Positions 31,746-38,747 of a stretch of 50,332 nt of DNA are shown here, one piece after another; position 1 is the stretch's first letter; every line of letters starts with the position of its first letter. The DNA is from Candidatus Binataceae bacterium. Lineage in GTDB: Bacteria; Desulfobacterota; Binatia; Binatales; Binataceae. The notes beneath the pieces were generated by a model, which was not told the origin of the DNA, made no database searches, and saw nothing but the letters and a program-made list of their open reading frames with translations. The stretch is from positions 1 to 50,332 of the forward strand of contig DATJMX010000015.1 in assembly GCA_035508495.1 (NCBI GenBank). The letters run 5' to 3'. Both the position numbers and the translations under genes were made by a program.

Positions 31746-32663
31746 TCATTTAAACGGCGTCCAGCCGAAGCCCTTCCAGATCTGATCGAGCGATACGCCC
31801 ACCAGCCACACGAAGCCCACTGAGCCGGTCGATGACGACGCGGGATTCAGCGCGATTTGCGTGCCGAGATTCACTTCGAAGGTCGAGTTGAGCCACGCAA
31901 CGGCCGGCGTCAGCTCAAAGTCAGGATACGATGTATTGCGATGCGCGCTGAAATACTGCGCGTAGTCAAAGTCGATGTGCGGCGTGAGATAGCGAAAGAA
32001 ATCGTTCGACGTAACGTGCATCACGTTTTCATTGAGATACTCGATTGAGTACTCGAGCTCGGCGTTGGTGAAGATGAGATCGTCGCGCGCCCCGCTCAGC
32101 TTCGAATCCCAGTAGAAATCGCCCTCCATCGCAAATGCCCGCAACGGAGCGAGCGACTCGGGCAGTCCGGCGAAGCCCTTCTCATAAAGAAAATCCAGAC
32201 CGCCGCGCGGATGCGTTTCGGATACGCTCGGATCGCCGACCGGTATTTCCAGACTGGGCGCCAGCGAGAGCAGCAGCTCCTGGTCGCGCAAATCGAGGAT
32301 GATGTGCTTGTAAGAAATTTCGATATTGTTCCAGCCGTTGCCCCCGAGACCGTCGTAGCGCTGCGCACCTCCGAAGATCGAAATGCTCGACTCGAGGGAG
32401 ATTCTTTTTTCGAGGTAACCCGAGGCCGCGGTGAGACCGCTGCTCTCCGATCCCTGCAGCGAAAAGTAGTCTGCCGGCTCCGCGTTGTAGCCAAGGAAAT
32501 TTCCGACGTAGCTGCGCGGCGTAGGATCAGCGTGCGCGACCCGCGAATTCGCCAGCATCGCAAGAGTGGCGATTATCGCCACCCTCGCAGAGCGTCGTGC
32601 CGCTTTCCTGCCGAACGTCAAAGCATCCCAGAGGATACCCTCCGCGCCGCGCGATTTCTGCAA
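31746..32663 (-). CDS. Putative outer-membrane beta-barrel protein, unknown function
   Basis: I do not recognise a named family. The 305-residue product has a Sec-type signal peptide with an unusually long n-region and the hydrophobic core VAIIATLAMLANS, with cleavage probably after AHA (near 45). The mature part alternates aromatic and small residues (YLEKRISLESSISIFGGA, ISYKHIILDLRDQELLLSLA) like a small transmembrane barrel, with repeated Gly/Asn turns. It ends WKGFGWTPFK, without the classical terminal Phe. It follows wrbA by 12 bases on the same strand, so the two may be cotranscribed; nothing indicates a shared role. Confidence 0.65.
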   Translation of the reverse strand: MQKSRGAEGILWDALTFGRKAARRSARVAIIATLAMLANSRVAHADPTPRSYVGNFLGYNAEPADYFSLQGSESSGLTAASGYLEKRISLESSISIFGGAQRYDGLGGNGWNNIEISYKHIILDLRDQELLLSLAPSLEIPVGDPSVSETHPRGGLDFLYEKGFAGLPESLAPLRAFAMEGDFYWDSKLSGARDDLIFTNAELEYSIEYLNENVMHVTSNDFFRYLTPHIDFDYAQYFSAHRNTSYPDFELTPAVAWLNSTFEVNLGTQIALNPASSSTGSVGFVWLVGVSLDQIWKGFGWTPFK

Positions 32664-32675
32664 CCTGACTGCTGG

Positions 32676-33296
32676 TCATGCAGCCTTGAGGCGGCGCGCG
32701 ACATCCGCGACATGGCGGCCTTGGAAGCGCGCGATCTCCAGCTCATTCGCGCTGGGCTGTCGGCTGCCGTCCGATGCGGCCAGCGTCGACGCACCGTATG
32801 GGCTTCCGCCGGTGATCTCACTCATGTTGCTCAAGCCTCGCGCCGTGTAGGGAACGCCGACGATGATCATCCCGTGATGGAGCATCGTCGCATGCACGCT
32901 CACGATCGTCGTCTCCTGCCCGCCGTGCTGCGTCCCGGTACTGGTGAATACACTGCCGACCTTGCCGACCAGCTTGCCCTGCGCCCACAAGCCGCCGGTT
33001 TGATCGAAGTAGTTGCGCATCTGCGCGCACATATTGCCGAAGCGCGTCGGCGTGCCGACGATAATCGCATCGGCGTGCTCGAGGTCCTCGACCGTCGCGA
33101 CTGCAATATGCGCAAAAGCCGCGCGTGCCTTCTTCGCGCCTGATCTTTCGAGGACTGCATCAGGCACCAATTCAGCAACCTGCGCCAGCGTGACCTCCGC
33201 GCCAGCAACCTCGCGCGCCCCCTCGGCGACAGCCTCAGCCATGCGATGAATATGTCCATACATGCTGTAGAAGACGATCAGAATTTTCGCGCTCAT
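32676..33296 (-). CDS. wrbA: NAD(P)H:quinone oxidoreductase WrbA
   Basis: 206-residue flavodoxin-like protein that reduces quinones by two electrons with FMN, protecting against quinone stress. The phosphate loop is [18 protein letters not shown] near residue 10, the second FMN block [18 protein letters not shown] near 99, and the third [11 protein letters not shown]. Also [20 protein letters not shown], highly typical of WrbA. Full length, with a clean ATG at 33296. A 91-base space (33297-33387) separates it from the divergent small gene. Confidence 0.95.
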   Translation of the reverse strand: MSAKILIVFYSMYGHIHRMAEAVAEGAREVAGAEVTLAQVAELVPDAVLERSGAKKARAAFAHIAVATVEDLEHADAIIVGTPTRFGNMCAQMRNYFDQTGGLWAQGKLVGKVGSVFTSTGTQHGGQETTIVSVHATMLHHGMIIVGVPYTARGLSNMSEITGGSPYGASTLAASDGSRQPSANELEIARFQGRHVADVARRLKAA

Positions 33297-33387
33297 GAAA
33301 AGATCACCTCGTTACCGGCGCGGCCGCAATGCTTTGATAACTGTCTCTCAGGGACAAACTCCAGCGGATCGTCCATCTTACTATTGA

Positions 33388-33759
33388 GTGTCTAGCCAAG
33401 GCACGCGAGTCTCACAGCTACAGACTGGACGAGAACGGCTGGCGGAACTCGTGAAGAAGACTCGCGAAAATCAGAAGAAGCTGCAGTCCTTCGCCGATCT
33501 TCATCAAACCAACCGCAACATCGATCCCGAAACGTTGGATCGAAGCCTCGACATATTGCTGAAAGCCACCGACGACATCAGCCGCGAACTCGACAAACTG
33601 CTGGCGAAAGCCAAAGGTCAGAACTGCCCCAACGTCACGCTCTTAAGACCGAAAACACGAAGGCCGCGAGCGGCTTGCGCTCGCGGCCTTCTTCGCTTGC
33701 AGATTTGCTCGATGCTTACGCGACTCGGCGCATCAGCTCGAGGATGTCGTAGCCTGTAA
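33388..33759 (+). CDS. Small hypothetical protein, coiled-coil-like
   Basis: GTG start at 33388; 123 codons. Residues about 12-75 are charged and amphipathic (LAELVKKTRENQKKLQSFAD, LDRSLDILLKATDDISREL), suggesting helical hairpin. No family is recognised. After CPNVTLL the frame crosses a 14-bp terminator-like hairpin and overlaps the end of the convergent lyase gene, and the tail there (RPRAACARGLLRLQIC) looks random. The stable protein may therefore end near 33640; a single-base shift would meet TAA close to 33647. The gene is real only if the helical part is conserved. Confidence 0.4.
   Translation: MSSQGTRVSQLQTGRERLAELVKKTRENQKKLQSFADLHQTNRNIDPETLDRSLDILLKATDDISRELDKLLAKAKGQNCPNVTLLRPKTRRPRAACARGLLRLQICSMLTRLGASARGCRSL
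33659..33691 (-). terminator. Terminator of the CitE-like lyase operon
   Basis: Arms GAAGGCCGCGAGCG (33659-33672) and CGCTCGCGGCCTTC (33678-33691) pair perfectly over 14 bp, loop of five. On the minus strand TCGTGTTTTCGG follows, so it fits a terminator for the operon ending at 33716. It also overlaps the 3' part of the small plus-strand frame. Confidence 0.78.
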
Positions 33760-34753
33760 TGTCGCGGCTCTTGGCTGACCATTCGCGGAGCTCGGCATCG
33801 CTCACGACTCCGCCCTGTGCGCCCTTGGCGAGGTCCATCAGCGCGATCTTGATCGTCGCTTCGTCGATCATCTCGCCGGACTTGGGATCGGCCATCGAGC
33901 CGCCCCCCTTCTCGTGGTAGAGCTTCACGACGCGGCGCGCTTCGTCGATCTGTTCCTGCGTCGGCGAGTAACAGCTATTCGCGATCTCGGCCTGCTGCGG
34001 ATGAATCACCCAGGTGCCGTCCATGCCGAGATTCGCAGAGCCGGTGTTCTTGTCGCGCAGCTGCTTCTGCAGATCGGCGACGCGCTCGGGCGAATCTTCC
34101 TTGCGCCACAGGCGCAGAAACACATTGTCAACCGCATGCAGTCCCGCGGCTTTCGCGGCAACGACGACTGCCTGCTTCGAGTAGTGAAAATTCTGGTTCT
34201 GATTATCGACGATCTCGCGGATACCGAGGTTGGCGGCATAGTCGGCGATTCCAAACACGAGCCCGCACATGCGATCCGAGGCGGTCGCGATGTCATACGC
34301 CTTCACCACCGCGTGCGGCGTCTCGATCAGCGACTCGATCTGCACGCGGTAGGTCCATCCGCCGCGCTTTTCGAGATCGTCGAGCAGCTTCGAGACTTCG
34401 CGAATCTCCTCGGGACCGCGCGTCTTGGGCAGCATGATACCGTGGAAGCGGTTCGGCGCGCCGAGCATGATCGCTTCCATGTCGCCTTTGAAAAACTTCG
34501 AGTGGATGTTGTTGGGGCGAATGGTCACGACCTTCTTGCCGAAGTCGAGCGTGTTCATCGCCTCGACCATAATCTTGCGGCTCTTCTCGCCCTTGAACTC
34601 GTAGGGGCAGGCGTCTTCGAAATCCGCCATCACGTGATCGACCGGCGATTTCTGCGCGTCGGCCGCATTCTGATGCAATTTCATGCTGTGACCTGGATAG
34701 GTCATCTCGGTGCGCGGAATTACGAAGCGCTGTCCTTTGTCGAGAACGTACAT
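33716..34753 (-). CDS. HpcH/CitE-family CoA-ester lyase (malyl/methylmalyl-CoA lyase-like)
   Basis: 345 residues. The TIM-barrel signature residues are Arg79 in VVTIRPNN, metal Glu144 in SLIETPHAV and metal Asp171 in VFGIADYAANLG; DFEDACP (44-50) is the first conserved acidic block. The family cleaves beta-hydroxyacyl-CoA esters such as malyl-, methylmalyl- or citramalyl-CoA. Its genes lie in an operon with MaoC-type hydratases and an acyl-CoA dehydrogenase, divergent from a crotonyl-CoA carboxylase/reductase. This points to beta-methylmalyl-CoA cleavage into glyoxylate and propionyl-CoA, as in the ethylmalonyl-CoA pathway. Citramalyl-CoA lyase of itaconate or leucine breakdown is the chief alternative. 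Last gene of the operon. Confidence 0.87.
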   Translation of the reverse strand: MYVLDKGQRFVIPRTEMTYPGHSMKLHQNAADAQKSPVDHVMADFEDACPYEFKGEKSRKIMVEAMNTLDFGKKVVTIRPNNIHSKFFKGDMEAIMLGAPNRFHGIMLPKTRGPEEIREVSKLLDDLEKRGGWTYRVQIESLIETPHAVVKAYDIATASDRMCGLVFGIADYAANLGIREIVDNQNQNFHYSKQAVVVAAKAAGLHAVDNVFLRLWRKEDSPERVADLQKQLRDKNTGSANLGMDGTWVIHPQQAEIANSCYSPTQEQIDEARRVVKLYHEKGGGSMADPKSGEMIDEATIKIALMDLAKGAQGGVVSDAELREWSAKSRDITGYDILELMRRVA

Positions 34754-34781
34754 AGTTATCTCCCGATCGATTGACTCCCGG

Positions 34782-35270
34782 TCACACTCCCGGGTTGGCG
34801 TAATGCGATTTCTTTTTGATCAGCACGGTGCGCTCGATTTCGACGACCACGGTGCCGTCGGGCTTCTTGCCGACCAGCTTGAACTTCACGATTCCCGCGT
34901 CGGGACGCTCGGCGTCGCGTTTTTCGAGCACCGTCGATTGGGCATAGATCGTATCGCCGTGGAAAACGGGATTCGTATGCCGCCCGTTGTCCATCTCGAC
35001 CTCGCCGAGCGCGTTTTCGCTCGTGTCTTCCGACGCGAGCCCAACCGTGAAGGCGAGCACGACGCCGCCGTACACCAACAGCTTGCCGCCGACGTATGCG
35101 CCGGGATTCTTGTCGATCAAATCCTGGTTGTAGTGCAGCTCCGCCGTGTTCATCACGAGCGAGGTGAAGTTGTGATTATCGGCCTCGGTGATGGTGCGGC
35201 CGCGCTGATGAATCAACGTGTCGCCCACGGTGAAGTCTTCGAAGTAGCTGCCGTCGCTGGTGATACTCAT
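34782..35270 (-). CDS. MaoC-type hydratase subunit A, catalytic dyad present
   Basis: From ATG 35270, ten bases after the dehydrogenase stop, 162 residues form one hotdog domain. The hydratase dyad is present: Asp31 in TEADNHN and His46 in ELHYN, 15 residues apart as in R-hydratases. The later part PVFHGDTIYAQSTVLEKRD and the tail DGTVVVEIERTVLIKKK are typical of MaoC proteins of CoA-ester pathways. Canonical mesaconyl-CoA hydratase is a double-hotdog protein of about 340 residues; this half plus its sister at 36460 gives about that size. I infer hydration of mesaconyl-CoA (or itaconyl-CoA). The frame open to 35414 is a shadow of the dehydrogenase. Confidence 0.85.
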   Translation of the reverse strand: MSITSDGSYFEDFTVGDTLIHQRGRTITEADNHNFTSLVMNTAELHYNQDLIDKNPGAYVGGKLLVYGGVVLAFTVGLASEDTSENALGEVEMDNGRHTNPVFHGDTIYAQSTVLEKRDAERPDAGIVKFKLVGKKPDGTVVVEIERTVLIKKKSHYANPGV

Positions 35271-35280
35271 CGATGCGACC

Positions 35281-36447
35281 TCAATTCTGCTCCATGATAC
35301 GCCGGCCGATGACCTCGTACTGAATTTCGCTGGTGCCTTCGAAGATCGACAGCACGCGCGCGTCGCGCCAGAAGCGCTGCGCCTCGAACTCCATCGAATA
35401 GCCGTAGCCGCCATGCACCTGCATCGCTTCGCGCGTCACACGCTCGGCCATCTCGGCCGCAAATGCCTTGGCAAGGCCTGCCTCGTAGTCGGATCGCTTG
35501 CCCGTATCCTTCTGCGATGCGGCGAAGTAGCAGAGCTGACGCGCGGCTTCGATTTCGACCGCCATATGCGCGAGCTTGTGACGAATCACCTGGAAGTCGC
35601 CGATCGGCTGGCCGAACTGCGTGCGCTGTTTCGCGTATTTTACCGCGCATTCGAACGCCGCCTGCGCGACTCCCACGCCGCGCGCGGCCGTCTGAATTCG
35701 CGCCGCCTCGTAGGAGGACATGAGCTGGTAGAATCCGCGCCCCTCTTCGCCACCGATCAGATTCTCCTTGGGCGCATAAGCGTCTTCGAACTGGAGCGCG
35801 TAGCTGCGCATCCCGTGATAGCCGATCGTCGGGATCGGTGAGCCTGTCAGCTGCGGCGGCATGAAGTCGTCGCCCGGCTCCTTCTCGAAAAGGATCAGCG
35901 ACAGTCCCTTGTGACGCTTCGATACGTCCGGATCGGTACGCGTCATCACGGTCAGCATCTGCGCGCGATTGGCGAACGTGCACCACATCTTCGATCCCTT
36001 GATGAGGTAGCCGTCGCCCTGCTTCACCGCGCGCGTCTTGAACGAAGCCGTGTCGCTGCCCGAGTCGGGCTCGGTGAACGCGGCCGCGGTCAGAATTTCG
36101 CCGCGCGAGATCTTCGGCATGTAACGCTTCTTCTGCTCGGCCGTGCCGTTGGCCGCGATGAGCGTGCCGGTGATCACGTTGCGCGTCATCACCGAGCCGA
36201 CGGAGAGCCATCCGCGCGAAAGCTCCTCGGTCACGATCGCCATGGCGATGTAATCGAGGCCCATGCCGCCCTGCTCTTCGGGAAAGATGATGCCGAAGTA
36301 GCCGAGCTCAGCCATCTTCTTGAGGACGTGCTCGGGAATTTCCTGGTTGTTGCGATCGAGGTCGTTGGCTATCGGTTTGACCTCGGCTTCGACGAACTCG
36401 CGGACCGAGCGGCGAATCTCCTCATGCTCGGGACTGACAAGGGGCAT
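35281..36447 (-). CDS. Acyl-CoA dehydrogenase, methylsuccinyl-CoA dehydrogenase-like
   Basis: 388 residues with AAAFTEPDSGSDT (about 121-133), the middle block SSYEAARIQTAARGVGVAQ (245-262), RTQFGQPIGDFQVI, and the catalytic Glu370 in IFEGTSEIQ. EAARIQTAARGVGVAQ resembles the FESARIQTAAR block remembered from methylsuccinyl-CoA dehydrogenases, but those from alphaproteobacteria carry an N-terminal extension of about 150 residues that is missing here. It lies between two MaoC genes, so oxidation of a dicarboxylic-type CoA ester just before hydration is plausible. Isobutyryl- or isovaleryl-type substrates cannot be excluded. Electrons would go to ETF. Confidence 0.88.
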   Translation of the reverse strand: MPLVSPEHEEIRRSVREFVEAEVKPIANDLDRNNQEIPEHVLKKMAELGYFGIIFPEEQGGMGLDYIAMAIVTEELSRGWLSVGSVMTRNVITGTLIAANGTAEQKKRYMPKISRGEILTAAAFTEPDSGSDTASFKTRAVKQGDGYLIKGSKMWCTFANRAQMLTVMTRTDPDVSKRHKGLSLILFEKEPGDDFMPPQLTGSPIPTIGYHGMRSYALQFEDAYAPKENLIGGEEGRGFYQLMSSYEAARIQTAARGVGVAQAAFECAVKYAKQRTQFGQPIGDFQVIRHKLAHMAVEIEAARQLCYFAASQKDTGKRSDYEAGLAKAFAAEMAERVTREAMQVHGGYGYSMEFEAQRFWRDARVLSIFEGTSEIQYEVIGRRIMEQN

Positions 36448-36459
36448 CGTGCGTTACTC

Positions 36460-36927
36460 CTACGCGGGATTGCGTTTGCGAATCAAAACCGGGCGCTCGT
36501 ATTCGAGGACGACGCGGCCGTGCTGGTTGAAGCCGGTGGTGCGAAACTTGACGACGCCGCGATCGGGCCGCGAAGTATCGCGCTTGCTGAGCACCAGCGA
36601 CTGCGAGGTGATCGTATCGCCGGGGTAAACCGTCTCGCCGAACTTCATCTTCTCGTAGCCGAGATGCGCGATCGCGCGCTCGCTGAGATCCTCAACCGAA
36701 AGCCCGAAAACGACGTTCATCACCAGCATGTGATTGACCACGACGTTCTTGAAGCCGAGGCTTTGCGCATACTCGCGATTGAAGTAGATCGGATTGAAGT
36801 TCATCGTCACCGAGGTGAAGAAGCTGTTGTCGCCCTCGGTAACGGTTCGGCCCCAGTGATGCTTGAAGAGGTGGCCTTCGGCGAAATCCTCATAATAATG
36901 GCCACGTTCGATTCTGCGCTCCGCCAT
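36460..36927 (-). CDS. MaoC-type protein subunit B, catalytic His replaced by Tyr
   Basis: 155 residues, a single hotdog domain. Asp33 (TVTEGDNSFF) is retained, but the residue 15 later that should be His is Tyr48 (NPIYFN). The rest is a good match to MaoC proteins of the Rv2499c type: VNHMLVMNVVFGLSVEDLS, HLGYEKMKFGETVYPGDTI, and NQHGRVVLEYERPVLIRKR. The missing His suggests a non-catalytic partner, presumably of subunit A, in the manner of HadA/HadB-like heterodimers. This is inference. It is the first gene of the operon; a promoter candidate lies about 136 bases upstream. Confidence 0.85.
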   Translation of the reverse strand: MAERRIERGHYYEDFAEGHLFKHHWGRTVTEGDNSFFTSVTMNFNPIYFNREYAQSLGFKNVVVNHMLVMNVVFGLSVEDLSERAIAHLGYEKMKFGETVYPGDTITSQSLVLSKRDTSRPDRGVVKFRTTGFNQHGRVVLEYERPVLIRKRNPA

Positions 36928-37062
36928 ATGAATTAGCCTGGCTTCTTTGAGTGGTCCCCGGATATTAGCTCGACGCCGAGCACGAAGCGAAGGCTCGCGG
37001 CATCGGGCTTTGGCGGCGATTCCTTGCCGCTACGCCCGGGTCGATGACACGGACGAACCCGT

Positions 37063-37091
37063 TTAATATGGAAATAGTTTCAGCGCGTCAA
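37063..37091 (-). promoter_or_regulatory. Sigma-70-type promoter of the MaoC-dehydrogenase-lyase operon
   Basis: On the minus strand TTGACG (37091-37086), a 17-base spacer and TATTAA (37068-37063). The -35 matches 5 of 6 consensus bases and the spacing is ideal; the -10 matches 4 of 6. Transcription would start near 37056, giving a leader of about 130 bases. The remainder of 36928-37256 holds the ccr promoter region and no gene. Confidence 0.5.
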
Positions 37092-37139
37092 CCGAGCCTC
37101 TTGCCTCGCGCGCCGGGCTACCTAACGCTTGGAAGGGTA

Positions 37140-37153
37140 TTGAGAATTCCCAA
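37140..37153. promoter_or_regulatory. Near-palindrome in the shared ccr/operon control region
   Basis: TTGAGAATTCCCAA is symmetric except for one base pair (TTG-A-GAATTC-C-CAA). It lies 104 bases upstream of the ccr start and 49 bases from the divergent -35, a fitting place for a shared regulator site. A related but shorter TTGAGTCGCAA follows at about 37181. Confidence 0.35.
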
Positions 37154-37256
37154 ACAAACAGGTACCTAGTTGCGTCGCCGCTTGAGTCGCAAATCCAAAA
37201 TACCGGCCGGAGCCAACCAGACCGGGCGCCAGTCGCCTGCGGGTAACAACTGAATC

Positions 37257-38504
37257 ATGAGCACAAAGACCATCTACGAGATCGGCGAAGTGCCTCCCAT
37301 CGGACACGTTCCCAAGGAAATGTACGCGCAGGTTATTCGCGCCGAGCGTTTCGGCGAACCCAAGCGCGCCTTCCAGGTCGAACGGATCGGAGTGCCCGAG
37401 CTCAAGCCCGACGAGGTGTTGGTCTATGTGATGGCGGCCGGCGTCAACTTCAACAACGTGTGGGCGGCGCTCGGCTCGCCGGTCAACGTGATCGCAGCGC
37501 GGCAGAAGGCGAAGTACGACGCGTCGGATTTTCATATCGGCGGCAGCGACGCTTCGGGAATCGTGTACGCCGCCGGCCGCGACGTGAAGAACGTCAAGAT
37601 CGGCGACCGTGTCGTTATCCATTGCGGCACCTGGGACAGCGATTGTTACGCCGCCCGCACCGGCGACGATCCGATGTACGATCCCACCTTCAAGATTTGG
37701 GGCTACGAAACCAACTGGGGCAGCTTCGCGCAGTTCGCCCGCGTGCAGGGGCATCAGTGCATGCCCAAGGCCTCGCATCTCACGTGGGAAGAAGCTGCAG
37801 CGCCGACGCTCGTCGGAGCAACAGCGTTCCGGATGCTGATGGGATGGCCGCCGCATACCGTGCGCAAAGATGACGTCGTGCTGATCTGGGGCGCCTCGGG
37901 CGGCCTCGGATGCATGGCGATCCAGATCGTGAACGCCGAGGGCGGGATCCCGGTCGGCGTCGTCGGCGACGATCGCAAGATTGATTTCTGCATGAAGCTC
38001 GGCGCCAAGGGCGTCATCAATCGCAAGAAGTACCTGCATTGGGGCATGATGCCGCACTGGAAGGACACCGACGCCTACAACAAGTGGGCGGCAGAGTGCC
38101 GCGCATTCGGCAAAGCAATCTGGGACGTTGTCGGTGAGCGCAAGAGCCCGCGCCTGGTCTTCGAGCATCCGGGTGAAGACACGATTCCGACCTCGGTGTT
38201 CGTCTGCGACACCGGCGGGATGGTCGTGATCTGCGCGGGCACCACCGGCTACAACGCGGTCGCCGATCTGCGCTACCTCTGGATGCGCCAGAAGCGTTTA
38301 CAAGGCTCGCACTTCGCCAATGACGAGCAGTCATACGCGTTCAACCAGCTCGTGCTCGACGGCAAGATCGACCCGTGCCTGGCCAAGACCTACGAGTTCA
38401 AAGACATCGGCGAATGCCACCAGGCCATGCACGAAAACCGCGCCCCCGAAGGCAAGATGGTCGCGCTCGTAGGCGCCCCGAAGCTCGGCATGAAGGACAT
38501 CTGA
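37257..38504 (+). CDS. ccr: Crotonyl-CoA carboxylase/reductase
   Basis: 415-residue medium-chain dehydrogenase that reductively carboxylates crotonyl-CoA to ethylmalonyl-CoA with NADPH and CO2. Typical Ccr blocks are [18 protein letters not shown] (61-78), [14 protein letters not shown] (147-160), the NADPH loop [15 protein letters not shown] (209-223), and [14 protein letters not shown] (343-356). CO2-site residues of characterised Ccr (Asn, Phe/aromatic, Glu, His) appear as Asn in VNFNN, Tyr150, Glu151 and His352, so carboxylation rather than plain reduction is likely. It is divergent from the hydratase-dehydrogenase-lyase operon and convergent with a carboxyltransferase gene. The ribosome site is weak. 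Confidence 0.92.
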   Translation: MSTKTIYEIGEVPPIGHVPKEMYAQVIRAERFGEPKRAFQVERIGVPELKPDEVLVYVMAAGVNFNNVWAALGSPVNVIAARQKAKYDASDFHIGGSDASGIVYAAGRDVKNVKIGDRVVIHCGTWDSDCYAARTGDDPMYDPTFKIWGYETNWGSFAQFARVQGHQCMPKASHLTWEEAAAPTLVGATAFRMLMGWPPHTVRKDDVVLIWGASGGLGCMAIQIVNAEGGIPVGVVGDDRKIDFCMKLGAKGVINRKKYLHWGMMPHWKDTDAYNKWAAECRAFGKAIWDVVGERKSPRLVFEHPGEDTIPTSVFVCDTGGMVVICAGTTGYNAVADLRYLWMRQKRLQGSHFANDEQSYAFNQLVLDGKIDPCLAKTYEFKDIGECHQAMHENRAPEGKMVALVGAPKLGMKDI

Positions 38505-38563
38505 TAGCGGCGCAATCTCGCTAACGACCAGTTAACATCCGTTTCGCAGCCCTTGCTCTGAAA

Positions 38564-38708
38564 CCCCTCTCCCTGACCAGGGAGAGGTCGGCGCCGCACC
38601 GCGGCGCCGGGTGAGGGTTGGCCGAGAACTGCTCGAAAACGCTGCACACGTTGAACTTCCAGCGCTGAACCTCTCCCTCGGCCTCTCCTAGGATACGGAG
38701 AGGGGACA
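38564..38708. repeat. REP-like composite hairpin repeat
   Basis: Three dyads occur in a row: CCTCTCCCT-GACC-AGGGAGAGG (38566-38587), GGCGCCG-CACCG-CGGCGCC (38590-38608) followed by GGGTGAGGG, and CCTCTCC/GGAGAGG around TAGGATAC (38682-38703). The words match the common CCCTCTCCC...GGGTGAGGG dispersed repeat of GC-rich proteobacteria and overlap in sequence with 10388-10460. It fills most of 38505-38747 between convergent genes; nothing coding is seen. Confidence 0.65.
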
Positions 38709-38747
38709 GAACGAATAAAGGTCGGAATAGATAACCTTTAGTTAGCG

